From assembly GCA_051453625.1 (NCBI GenBank), contig JBOZIK010000001.1, positions 286,068,499 through 286,132,498 on the forward strand: DNA of 64,000 nt, given 5' to 3'. This DNA comes from Welwitschia mirabilis. Lineage: Eukaryota > Gnetophyta > Gnetopsida > Welwitschiales. A model generated the notes under the pieces. That model had not been told where the DNA came from. It saw only the letters and a program-made list of their open reading frames with translations, and ran no database searches. The position numbers and the translations under genes were made by a program. Shown here one piece after another: positions 10,140 through 19,438 of this stretch (the stretch's first letter is position 1; the number at the start of each line of letters is the position of its first letter).

Positions 10140-10330
10140 TTTTGTAACAGCTAAGATTTCCAGAGAACATGAGGGAAAAGGAGTGGAATCTTCTTTGTCT
10201 GATGCAAATGCTAATACAATCATGAACAAAGACATGTGAAATAGCTACGCCAAGGATGCCTCTGCTTTCAAAGAAGAAAAATTGCCTCCTTTAAGCAACT
10301 GGCACCAGTTTTTAATTTTCTTATGCCCTC
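10140..10330 (+). pseudogene. Unidentified decayed exon in CACTA right arm, copy B, second block
   Basis: Plus-strand frame VTAKISREHEGKGVESSLSD, ANANTIMNKDM, stop, NSYAKDASAFKEEKLPPLS. The homologous block at 11815-11980 keeps REHEEKGVESSL, ANANTIMNKDM and EDASTF. Conservation of reading sense between the two copies suggests former coding. No family recognised. Confidence 0.35.
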
Positions 10331-10424
10331 TAGAATTTGTAATGTATCTTCATGCATGATGGTTTTAGTTTTAGGAACACATAGAAGAAATTTTTTGTTA
10401 TGGTCTTTTACAGTGTTTGTCAAA

Positions 10425-10602
10425 TTAAAGGCCTTAAAACATATTAGATTTTAAGGTGTTTATTTTATTAAATTTCTTAGAAGATCAAAAAAGAGCTTTT
10501 ATAGCATTTATTTAAAGAAACACCTTAAGAGGATGTTTTTGAGGCACTTATTAAAGGTGTTTATTTAAATAAACGCCTTAAAAGCCTCCATTTCATGTAC
10601 TA
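10425..10602. repeat. Right terminal and subterminal repeats, inner or second CACTA copy
   Basis: TTTTAAGGTG, ACACCTTAAG and ACGCCTTAAAAG words lead to GCCTCC...CATGTACTA, an imperfect inverted match to the left terminus at 1098. Confidence 0.65.
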
Positions 10603-10927
10603 TCTTTCTCTAATCTTACTATAGTTTGTTTAAAATTATCACCGGAGATGGAGAAGTCATCCATAAAAATTTCAATAGAATCTTCTATCATATCAGAAAA
10701 GATTCCCATCATGGCTCATTGAAAGGTTTCAGGGGGCATTACAAAGTCTAAATGTCATTTTTTTAAAATCAATGGTTTTAAATGAAGAGGTAAAAGTGAT
10801 TTTAGCTTAGTCTTCATGCGTTATACAAATTTGATTATAGCCACTATACCCATCAAGAAAATAAGAGTAGGCATGAACTTGAATTCTATCAATTATTTGA
10901 TTAAGAAAGGGTAAAGGACAATGATCA
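10603..10927 (-). mobile_element. Gypsy (Athila/Tat-type) reverse transcriptase fragment
   Basis: The minus strand reads DHCPLPFLNQIIDRI, FLDGYSGYNQI, then LCNAP, MMGIFSDMIEDSIE and the catalytic box FMDDFS near 10653-10667, the order of Ty3/Gypsy reverse transcriptases. It has stops and a frameshift. It starts directly after the inner CACTA terminus at 10602 and runs into the gap at 10928, so it is either host sequence of the inner element or a further insertion. Confidence 0.75.
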
Positions 10928-11027
10928 NNNNNNNNNNNNNNNNNNNNNNNNNNNNNNNNNNNNNNNNNNNNNNNNNNNNNNNNNNNNNNNNNNNNNNNNN
11001 NNNNNNNNNNNNNNNNNNNNNNNNNNN

Positions 11028-12240
11028 AAGACATTTTTCATCTAACAATTCAAATCCTACTTATCCTTCTTGGTCTGCTTAGAATCAAGTAGTCACAGAT
11101 ACTGTGGGTTCTAATAATATAAAGGATCGCTATTCTTCTTACACTGTTAAGGAAGAAACTCTTGAGGTAATTGAAGATGTTTTAAATCCACCTAACTTAA
11201 ACCCCACTTCTTCCTCTTGCACTCCTCAAGATAACTCTTTGGGAGCGAGAAGTGATAATCCTAGTCTAAATTGATCCAAAATTGACATTTTTGATATTCT
11301 TGTCGATCTAGATTTTTATGGAATGGATCCTACATTGAATTTTTCCTCCCTCTCTTCAAAGAATAGCGTAAGAACAAGCATCAATGATCAAGCGCTTCTA
11401 ACTTGATACCTATGATCAAGAAAGGATGTCACAAGCAAGAACCAGAACGCAACATATGAAATGAGTGGTAATTTACATTCTTCTATACCCAAATGGATTT
11501 ATGTTATGTATCTTTGCATCAGTTAAGGTTTATGCATGGTCCTTTTCAGTTGGATTTTTACATTTTGCATTAAGCTCTACTAATTATTTCTGAATTTATA
11601 GGTAACACCTGTTTGATACTTAATAGAAAAATTATTGCTTGGAATGCATCTAGCTTCGTGAACACTAACACATTTTTCCCACATCATTTTAGCTTTGGAA
11701 AACCATTTTTTTAATGCTCAAATCTTGTATCGATTCAAAGAATAATAACAAAAATTTCTTCAAATACTAAACAAAATGAAAACCTACTTGACATTTTCAT
11801 AATAGCTAAGGATTTGTAGAGAACATGAGGAAAAAGGAGTGGAATCTTCTCTCTACGATGCAAATGCTAACACAATCATGAACAAAGACATGTAAACTAG
11901 CTACGCTGAGGATGCCTCTACTTTCAAAGGAGAAAAATTGCCTCCTTCAAGCAACTGCATGCCAGTGTTTAATTTTCTTGTACCCTCTAGAATTTGCAAT
12001 GTGTCTTCATGCATGATGGTTTTATTTTTGGAAACACGTGGGAATAATTTTTGTTATGGGATTTTACGGTGTTTGTTGAATTAAACGCCTTAAAACATAT
12101 CAGCTTTTAAGGCGTTTGTTTTGTTAAATTCCTTTGACAGTGTTTATTTAAAGAAACACCTTAAAAGGTTGTTTTTTTGAGGTGCTTATTAAAGGCGTTT
12201 ATTTGAATAAACACCTTAAACGCCTCCATTTCTTGTACTA
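11028..12240. repeat. CACTA right arm, copy A (outer)
   Basis: Begins at a gap edge and repeats the decayed exon blocks of copy B: at 11041-11410 the plus-strand frame reads SNNIKDRYSSYTVKEETLE and continues further than copy B, with two stops. It ends in the outer terminus at 12240. Confidence 0.8.
12060..12240. repeat. Right terminal and subterminal repeats of the outer CACTA element
   Basis: Words AACGCCTTAAAA, TTTTAAGGCG and ACACCTTAAA alternate in orientation and lead to the terminus GCCTCC...TTGTACTA. They mirror the array after 1098. Confidence 0.7.
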
Positions 12241-13482
12241 TTTTATTAAAATGTTCTCAATGTGAGTAAGGTGGATTTTAATGCAAGGAATCTAATTTAA
12301 TTATTAGGTGATGAAAATGCAAATGTTTCAATTTGAGAGTCTACTCCTGAATCTGGATAGTGATCATGTCCTCTCCACGAATGGTACCCATGTCTTCAGA
12401 GGGAGTAAAAAGACAAACTGTGAATCACCTCGATGAAGCATCTAAGCCATCAGCTAGTTTTGGTTACTTCAACTATATATCCCCCTTAAGGGAGAGTACA
12501 ATGCAATGTTAGTGACCTACTTATACCTTAGATTTAATAAATTTTATAACTGATTATACTTTTGCCTCACTGTTGACTTGGTAATGAAATCTAAGTAGAC
12601 CCTACCATTGTGCCTCTAGTCTTTACCTAATATACCCTTGATTACCAAGGTGTACATAAGAATCTAGACCTTGGGGCAACTAAGATGCTTTTACTTAAGA
12701 GAGACATGGCTCTTTGTCCAAGCTGAACTTCATAGTTAAGGTAGTTAAAGATTACACAATAAGATTAAAGAGCAGCATAGCCTAACATAGATCTTTGTCT
12801 ATGTAAGGCTCCCAATGCTGGCCACCAACTAAGACTTATTGCTAGTGAAAAATGTAATGTATATATGGTGAATGTAATTTTTAATTTTAAACCTTAATCA
12901 TAAAAATTAAAATTAAATGTGAGAAAAGCAAAGGAAAAATGTCAAAAACACACAAAGACAAGGTCTAACTTGGTATAATTAAGCTAAGTGAATCTTACTC
13001 AATGTCCTAGACTTAGCTTAATTTATCTAAATCATAAATATAGGCCTATGTGAGAAAAAATTAAGTCAAGTGGATCTTGCCCCACATCTTCAACTTGACT
13101 TAATAAGAGAAAGGAAGAGAAAAAGTAAGGTTAAGGGCTTACAATTATAAAAAAGATGCTCAAAAACTTTTGAAAAACATGAAAATTTATTTTAAAAAAT
13201 GAAGGTTGGGGCTTATAAATATGAAAAATTCCCAAAAAACTTGAGAAATAGCTTAAAAAAGGGCATAAAAACTACATAGCTGCATAAAATAGGGATAATG
13301 GCTAAGCTAAATATATGTGCACACAAAGGAGCTAAGAGGTAGCAATTTTGCATGTGCATAGAAACCAAAATTTTTAGACACAAATTTTAACAGACTTGTT
13401 TTTTACACTTGGCAAAATTGTACCCACAATTTCTTTGTCTATGGAATAATTGTTTTATTACTACACCAATGTTCTTTTGGTA
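12241..13482 (-). mobile_element. Copia retrotransposon fragment, leader part, right of the CACTA insertion
   Basis: The reverse complement follows the Copia element from about 30050 down to 28775, including the conserved stretch with TACTCTCCCTTAA-like words and the AATTAAAATT-rich block next to the TG repeat position. With 122-1097 it forms one continuous Copia segment once the CACTA element is removed. Homology ends at about 13482, at the edge of the tandem duplication. Confidence 0.78.
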
Positions 13483-14530
13483 AAGAATAGAATTTTCATT
13501 ACTGTGAGAGAAAATGAAGTGCAAACACAATGCGAACTATGAATGCCCAAAGGAGAAGGCCTAGAATGACTCAGCATTTTGAATTTTATATCAGGCTCAC
13601 CCCAGCAAAATATATATACTAACAACAATTGTGAACCTGAGATCAGATTCTCAATTAAACTATTGGATGGATACAAAATTCTTTCTTAAGGAACTCAGAA
13701 ATGAGGAAATGATACCATCCCTCAGACATCAGGATTCAGATTCTTCTGGCTCCTATATCGAAATTTTCTCATAGGAACGAACGAAGCCTCTAATCAACTA
13801 ATGGGGGCAGTTGGAGAGCTGGTACTGCCGATCCCATCAAATAGCTTTTACTCCAAAAGAATTACTTTAGAGGAAATTTCTGACTAACGTTGGTGAAACA
13901 TTTTCCTGATCTGATTAGAGAATAGAAAAGCCTTTTAGTCCTGAGAAAGGAGGGATCAGGTTTAGATACCCATAAATTCCTGGGACCTCTAAGGAGGTTG
14001 TGCTGAACCTTGGGTATGATGATAATGGAATAGAATTTTCATTACCGTGAGAGAAAATGAAGTACAAACACAATGCAAACTGTGAACGCCCAAAGGAGAA
14101 GGCCTAGAATGACTCGACAATCTGAATTTCATATCAGGCTCACCCTAGCAAAATATATGTATACTAATAGCAACTGCGAACCTGAGATCAGATTCTCAAT
14201 TAAACTATTGGATGGATACATAATTGTTTCTTAAGGAACTCAGAAATGAGGAAATGATACCATCCCTCAGACATCAGCTTCAGATTCTTCTTGCTTCTAG
14301 ATCGAAATTTGCTTATAGGAATGAAGGAAGCCTCCAATCAATGAATGGGGGCAGTTGGAAAGNNNNNNNNNNCCATCAAATAGCTTTCACTCCAAAAGAA
14401 CTGCTTTAGAGGAAATTTTTGACTAACGTTGGTAAAGCATTTTCCTGATCTTATTAGAGAACAGAAAGGCCTTGTAGTCCTCAGAAAGGAGGGATAGGTT
14501 TAGATACCCACAAATTCCTGATAACATCAA
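13483..14530. repeat. Tandem duplication of a roughly 546-bp unit
   Basis: 13483-14028 and 14029-14530 align almost base for base, for example GAATAGAATTTTCATTAC at both starts and GATCAGATTCTCAATTAAAC in both. A 10-N gap (14363-14372) interrupts unit 2 where unit 1 has about 14 bases. The frames inside (13461-13676 minus, 14224-14409 plus) show no family I recognise, and stops differ between the units. Organelle or transposon origin was considered without support. Confidence 0.85.
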
Positions 14531-14837
14531 GAAGCTTCTTGATGCTATAGCTTTGAGGGGGGAAATGACCCTAAAAAATAACTAAAGCTTCAATCTTAGA
14601 GGTATGGCAGCCTATGAGATAATTCTGGAAGGCGTAGATGGAGAGATCCTCCACAAAACGTGCTCTTCTCAAGTAGAAACAAAGGCAAACTGGACACAGC
14701 AAAATCAATATAGCCACTGAAAAATTGGATAAATTATTTGAATTCTGGGTAAATACAAATATGCTAGCACCAAAGTCTATTTAAAAAGATATTTTTGATT
14801 AGTTTAATCCCTACAAGCGTAATTTGAAGGCTGTGTT

Positions 14838-14905
14838 TAATCTAGTTATAGCAAGCTTAAACGTTGATCTTTTAATCTGGTTATAGCAAGCTTAAACATT
14901 GGGCT
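14838..14905. repeat. Short tandem duplication, about 38-bp unit
   Basis: The unit TTAATCT(A/G)GTTATAGCAAG CTTAAAC is present twice in succession. The surrounding 14531-15160 shows no gene I can identify. Confidence 0.8.
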
Positions 14906-15159
14906 TTAAATTGAAGTTGAGCCATTCTGTCCACAAAAGGGGAGGAGAGAACAAAGGAAATTGGAAAATGAGGGACCACAATCTAGAAAATGGGCAAGAA
15001 AAAAACAGGTGATTCCTATTTTCGCAGTCACAAAGGACACAGACCAGATTTGAATGGATGCCCAGCTTTTGGAGATTGTCCTTGGTCGATAAAAGATTGA
15101 GTTACTGTGAATAAGGTATAAAAGATTTTGAAAAAAAGAACCTTTTGACTGGCACTATG

Positions 15160-16660
15160 TAGGCAGGCAAGGGGGGGCGTCATCGTCAGCTCAAGCTGGA
15201 GAGCAATGGTGGTGCGCAGGCAGGGCGCTGGCAGGACCTTGTCACGGTGTGGCAGAGCTAGCAGGCAGAGAGCAGGTGGAGAGGCCAGTGGATCTTGTAG
15301 GCACAAGTTAGCGAACTGCCCAAACATGCAAAAATAAAAAAAAAGGTAGGGTCAACAAACGTATGCAACTCCTCCAAAAAAAAATGGCGCAGAATATTTG
15401 AAAAAAAAAAAAAAGAAAAGAAAGAAAGGAAAGGCACAGACCATAGGTCAGGCGGAGTCCGCTGCCACGAGCGAAGACCGTGGACTACAAGCCAAGCGGT
15501 TGTGCTGCACTGAACAGTGGATGCAAAGGTCAGAGAACCCACAAGCTCGCAAGCGCGGCAGATGGTGGCATAGAGGAACTGGCAGCAGGTAGGAGGCCAT
15601 GGACTCTTAAGACGTGGGACAACAAACGCTCAACAGCGGCGGAGGATAGAGGCCGATCGCATCGAGCAATAAGAAGCAACGGTGCAGTGGATGCTCGGCG
15701 TAGTGTGGTCAAAGCCCTCTTCGTTGGGTGAGAGAAGCGCAGGCACAGCGGATCGTTGGATCGGCAAATGGGTAGAGCAGCAGGGTGAGTGCAGGCCGGC
15801 GACGGAACGAGCAGTGGCCACAGGCGTAGTCTAGTGAGCAGGCGGCAACACGGTGGACAAGAAGCTATGATGCGTAGAGGCGGAGCTGGGCAGGCAGAGA
15901 GCAAGGGCACTGCAGTTGTGGGCAAAGCAGGGCCGACGCGCTGCGGGCGACAGACACGCCAGGAAACGGATGGTCTGCAGTGAAGAGGCTGCTCTGGAGC
16001 GGTTGGTGGGTCAAGGCTTGCGTGTTACGTGAACAGAAGTGGTAACCCTCACGAGAAGATAGGAGACTAGCAAGCAGACTCCTTCAGGGCAGGGACTGGC
16101 GAGCAGCAGAGCAACGCGGGCATAGAAGGAATGTGTGCAGTAGGTGACGCAGCACAAAGCTCCGTAGCCACAGGAGCGTGCAGCAGGCAGCGCAACAGGA
16201 ACGTAGGTACTGTGCAGAGAGAAATGGTTGTCGGGTTGATGGATGCGCATAGCAAGTGCGGTCCGCCAAGGTGGCCGGGTTAACAGGCGCAGGAGCACGC
16301 TGTGCGCAGCAGGTGGGAGAACGCTAGACACGGTTACAGGCAGCAGGAGGAAGCTGGCCGAGAGGGACAGCAAAGCGGCGCGGGCGCCTCACAGAAAAAT
16401 CACTCAGATAGATCAAACGCAAAGGACAACAAAAGCTGCCAAAGGCCTCGTCATAAGAGGAAGATCGCATGCGAGCAGGAGGAAGCGCTCAAATGGACTG
16501 GAGACGCAGGACCAAGGGCGGACTGCACTGGCCGTCTAATGGAAAAAGAGGCAATGTTGGCAAGGAGCAACACTTATTAGCACTATATAGCCAGCTGTTC
16601 ATCGGAAGCTTGCGTGGGTGGTCAAAGCCCCCTCAACAAAGAATCGTTAGAAAATAATAG
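15160..16660. other. GC- and CpG-rich island, no recognised gene
   Basis: Base composition switches abruptly from AT-rich flank to GC-rich, CpG-containing, purine-rich sequence full of GCAGG, GGCAGC and GCGG words, then back at about 16660. Many open frames exist on both strands (60-130 aa), but their residues (Arg, Ala, Gly, Ser, Pro) follow from composition and none resembles a family. A roughly 16-bp word, GTGGTCAAAGCCC followed by T/C-rich bases, occurs at about 15707 and 16620. It could be a retrotransposon LTR or UTR, a promoter island, or a recent arrival not yet CpG-depleted. Confidence 0.5.
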
Positions 16661-17718
16661 CCACTAAAAAAATGATAGCCGTTGGGTGTTTGGAGAAGGT
16701 CTTAGGTGTTAGGAGAAGGTCAAACAGTTTGGTAAAAACCTGTAAAATAATCTAACGCTCCAAAACCACGTATTGGGAAATAAAAGAGTCCACAAACCAG
16801 AGCACAAGATTTTTTAATTATAAATTTTTTTTTCTTGTTTATTTTATTGAAGAGTTTGCTTATAAAAGCAAGTATACTATTAAGGTTTTATTAAGGTTTT
16901 TGTGTGTATTTAGATGGGGGACTACGACGTGCCAACAAACCTTAACAATTTACTAAAATATTAATAATTTTAATTTTAATAACTATCTTCGTAATGCTAA
17001 GTACTAACCTCAAAACTTATGCATTGATTAAAGATTTAAATAATTTTATATTTTTCAAATTTATTTAAATCAGAAAAATTTATTTTAAATAGAGACTTAT
17101 TTAACCTTAAAAATATCTTAAGGCATCTATTAATTTTTAATTTCTTAATTTTTTAATATTCTTATGTCTATTAAAATAGCTTGCCATAAAGTTAGCAATA
17201 GATAGTATTGCTTATACCAAGCAACTAGAGAAGTTTCAAAATCATAGTTTTTATTTTATCAAATCAAGGGTTGATAACTACTAAAATAAAAATTTATCAT
17301 TATTTATTTCTCTCATTAAATGTTATTGTTAAATTAATCTAAATATTTAATTAATTCATTCAAATCATATTTCATGGAATAGGCCAATTAAATTCCGTGA
17401 TTGAATCCTAGGAAATATACAAACTTAAGGGGAAACAATCAACAAATAACCTTCTATGAACTTAATCCATAAATCTTTAAATTACAAGAAACTAAATATA
17501 TTATTTCACTAATAATCTTTACAAAAATAAAAATCACAATCTCTTATAGAAGAATTGAGTAGCAAAACTAGTCTCAAATCTTTTTGATTTATTTATCATG
17601 GGAATGATAATATTAAATAAAAAAAATTATCATCTCAAAGTAAATGATATATAATTTAAGATAATAGAAAGAATATTCTTCACTGCCTCATGTGTAGTGA
17701 TACAATCATAAACACATA

Positions 17719-18005
17719 TATAAAGGGGGATGTTATTAAAATATCATCATGTATTATGATCTTTGTGATCAAAGTTTAATAAGGACTAGTTTATGAAGTG
17801 TTATTGATCCCACATTAACATTGCGTCTACATATTAACTAATAAGAAATATTGTCATATTTTATATTAACATTACATCTGCATATTAACTAATAATAAAA
17901 TATTATCATGTTTATGATCCTTGTGATCAAAGTAATAATAAGTAATAATTTATAAAGTGTTCTTGGTCTCACATGAATGTGCATTTGCAAACTAATATAA
18001 TAAGT
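17719..18005. repeat. Diverged tandem repeat, two units of about 130-160 bp
   Basis: Both units contain AAATAT(C/T)ATCATGT, TTTGTGATCAAAG-like words with inverted CTTTG/CAAAG arms, TTTATAAAGTGTT-like and TTAACTAATAA-like blocks. The words TTGATCCCACATTAAC and TTGGTCTCACATG resemble motifs common near termini of small plant LTR elements, so a TRIM or solo LTR is possible. Confidence 0.5.
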
Positions 18006-18194
18006 GAAACGTAGACTAAAAATACCAAATGCTATCTTGAAAGTCTATACTTACTCTTTAGCAAACATACAACATTCGAATTTCTTTTTCATAAAATGTA
18101 TTTTATTTATTTTTACACACTTTCTAAGTTATCATTATCATACATTACTATCAATAGCGATATAGTTATCTAGATCATTTGATTAGATATGGTA

Positions 18195-18275
18195 GCTAAT
18201 GAGTTGGTAGTCTAATGGGTGAAAGACTTATCCTTCACATTTAAAAGGTCGTTAGATTTGAGTTTTGAGTTTCAA
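18195..18275 (+). mobile_element. Possible tRNA-derived SINE relic
   Basis: GAGTTGGTAGTCTAATGGG resembles a Pol III A box with D-arm context. About 45 nt on, GGTCGTTAGATTTGAGTTT resembles a B box (GGTTCGAGTCC-type). Spacing fits tRNA-derived SINEs. The body and tail were not delimited. Confidence 0.35.
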
Positions 18276-19438
18276 CGTCTCCCTCGAAAGGAATAAACAA
18301 AAAAGAAAAAAAGGAGCAAAAAGGTTAAACAATAATACACTAAAATTTATTGACTATACATAAAAAGTTTAGAAAGGGCTACCCCATGTTCATGATAAAC
18401 TAAAGACTAGTACAATCTCTTATGTAAAAAATAAAAATTATGATTTCAACTTTTAAGACAAATAATGTATTAGTTGTCTTAGTGAATGGCACATTAAGAA
18501 TCAACGTTATATATGAAATAGGTGAAATACCTTCATTCCCGCTAGTCGATTTTGAATTTTAGAGAACTTTTGTATGATAACAAAATTTAAAGAATATGGC
18601 ACGTAAAACTGCATGTAAACATTCATAGCGTTTTATTGACTTTTTATATGTACCTTTTCCTCATTATGGTTGATCCTGTTATAGATTGCCAACTCATGCT
18701 TTACTGAATTAAAGCCGTCCCCTTATATTTTGGGTAGTTTTATCTTTTAGAATCCGCGTAGAACTCATACATATTTTTTTTAAAAAAGTATTTAGAGATA
18801 ATATTAGAAAAACTGGTTCTTTATTATTTCTGTAATGACTTAATCATGATGAGGTATCTTCAAAATTATGTATAATATTTAAAAATTAAAGTATTTTAAA
18901 ACATGAAAGGATAATTAAAATGTATTAACAAAACACGCTTAAACTACTCAAAGCTACTTACAGGATCGAAATCTGCCTTTAAAACAGAAAAGTAATATTC
19001 TAATCTTATTTAATTTTTTTAAAAATTATTTTTAAGGAGATAAGGATCACAGAGTGCATACGTTTCATAAATACGAATTAATTTTATAAATCCTCTAGTG
19101 ATGGATTACAGGAAAGATCTTTTAAGAAAACTAACGGTTCCTTCCTTACACGTCCTTTTTAACGATAAAGCATGGGGACTCGTGTAAAAAGAGCTAAGCG
19201 CAAATCGCATTAACACGTTAAAGTGCAAGAAGTGGAAAGCGACAAGCGCTGAAGCAGCGCGGAAGGAAAGGCCCCGCAAGAGCAAGCGTCAAAAACGACA
19301 CAGCCACACCCATCCCTTTTGTCGCTGGCTTCACCGACATCGGCGCAGAACCACTGCAATGCCACAACATTTTTATATTCAATACCACATCCAACAAGAT
19401 TTCTTTGCTATAAATACGCAGAGAGTCTTTTTGAGACA

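Larger units (their letters stand above)
9380..10602. repeat. CACTA right arm, copy B
   Basis: Collinear with 11035-12240 (offset about 1.6 kb), both ending in the same subterminal array and a TACTA-like terminus (here at 10598-10602). This could be the right end of an inner element. Confidence 0.8.
1098..12240. mobile_element. CACTA (En/Spm-type) transposon carrying captured plant gene exons
   Basis: The left end begins CACTACAAAAAAT at 1098 and the right end reads GCCTCC...TTGTACTA up to 12240, an imperfect inverted match of the left end. Both ends are packed with short subterminal repeats around the word CCTTAAAA/TTTTAAGG, as in CACTA elements. Flanking triplets are TTC (1095-1097) and TTT (12241-12243). 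The Copia copy at 30048-30060 shows an uninterrupted TTTT there, so the triplets are a 3-bp target duplication with one change. No CACTA transposase was recognised. Gaps at 4947 and 10928 hide part of the interior. Related internal termini near 4938 and 10602 suggest a second element of the same family inside. Confidence 0.75.
16661..19200. other. AT-rich spacer between the GC island and GULLO
   Basis: No gene recognised. It holds a diverged tandem repeat at 17719-18005 and a tRNA-like SINE relic at 18195-18275. The GULLO 3' side begins below 19439. Confidence 0.6.

Noticed and set aside
13461-13676. 71-aa minus-strand frame in the 546-bp repeat as a gene
   Set aside because: No family motif; it is not conserved as a frame in the second unit.
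15028-16657. Many overlapping 60-130 aa frames on both strands in the GC-rich island
   Set aside because: Stop codons are rare in GC-rich DNA; the peptides are Arg/Ala/Ser/Pro-rich, overlap each other in several frames and match no family.
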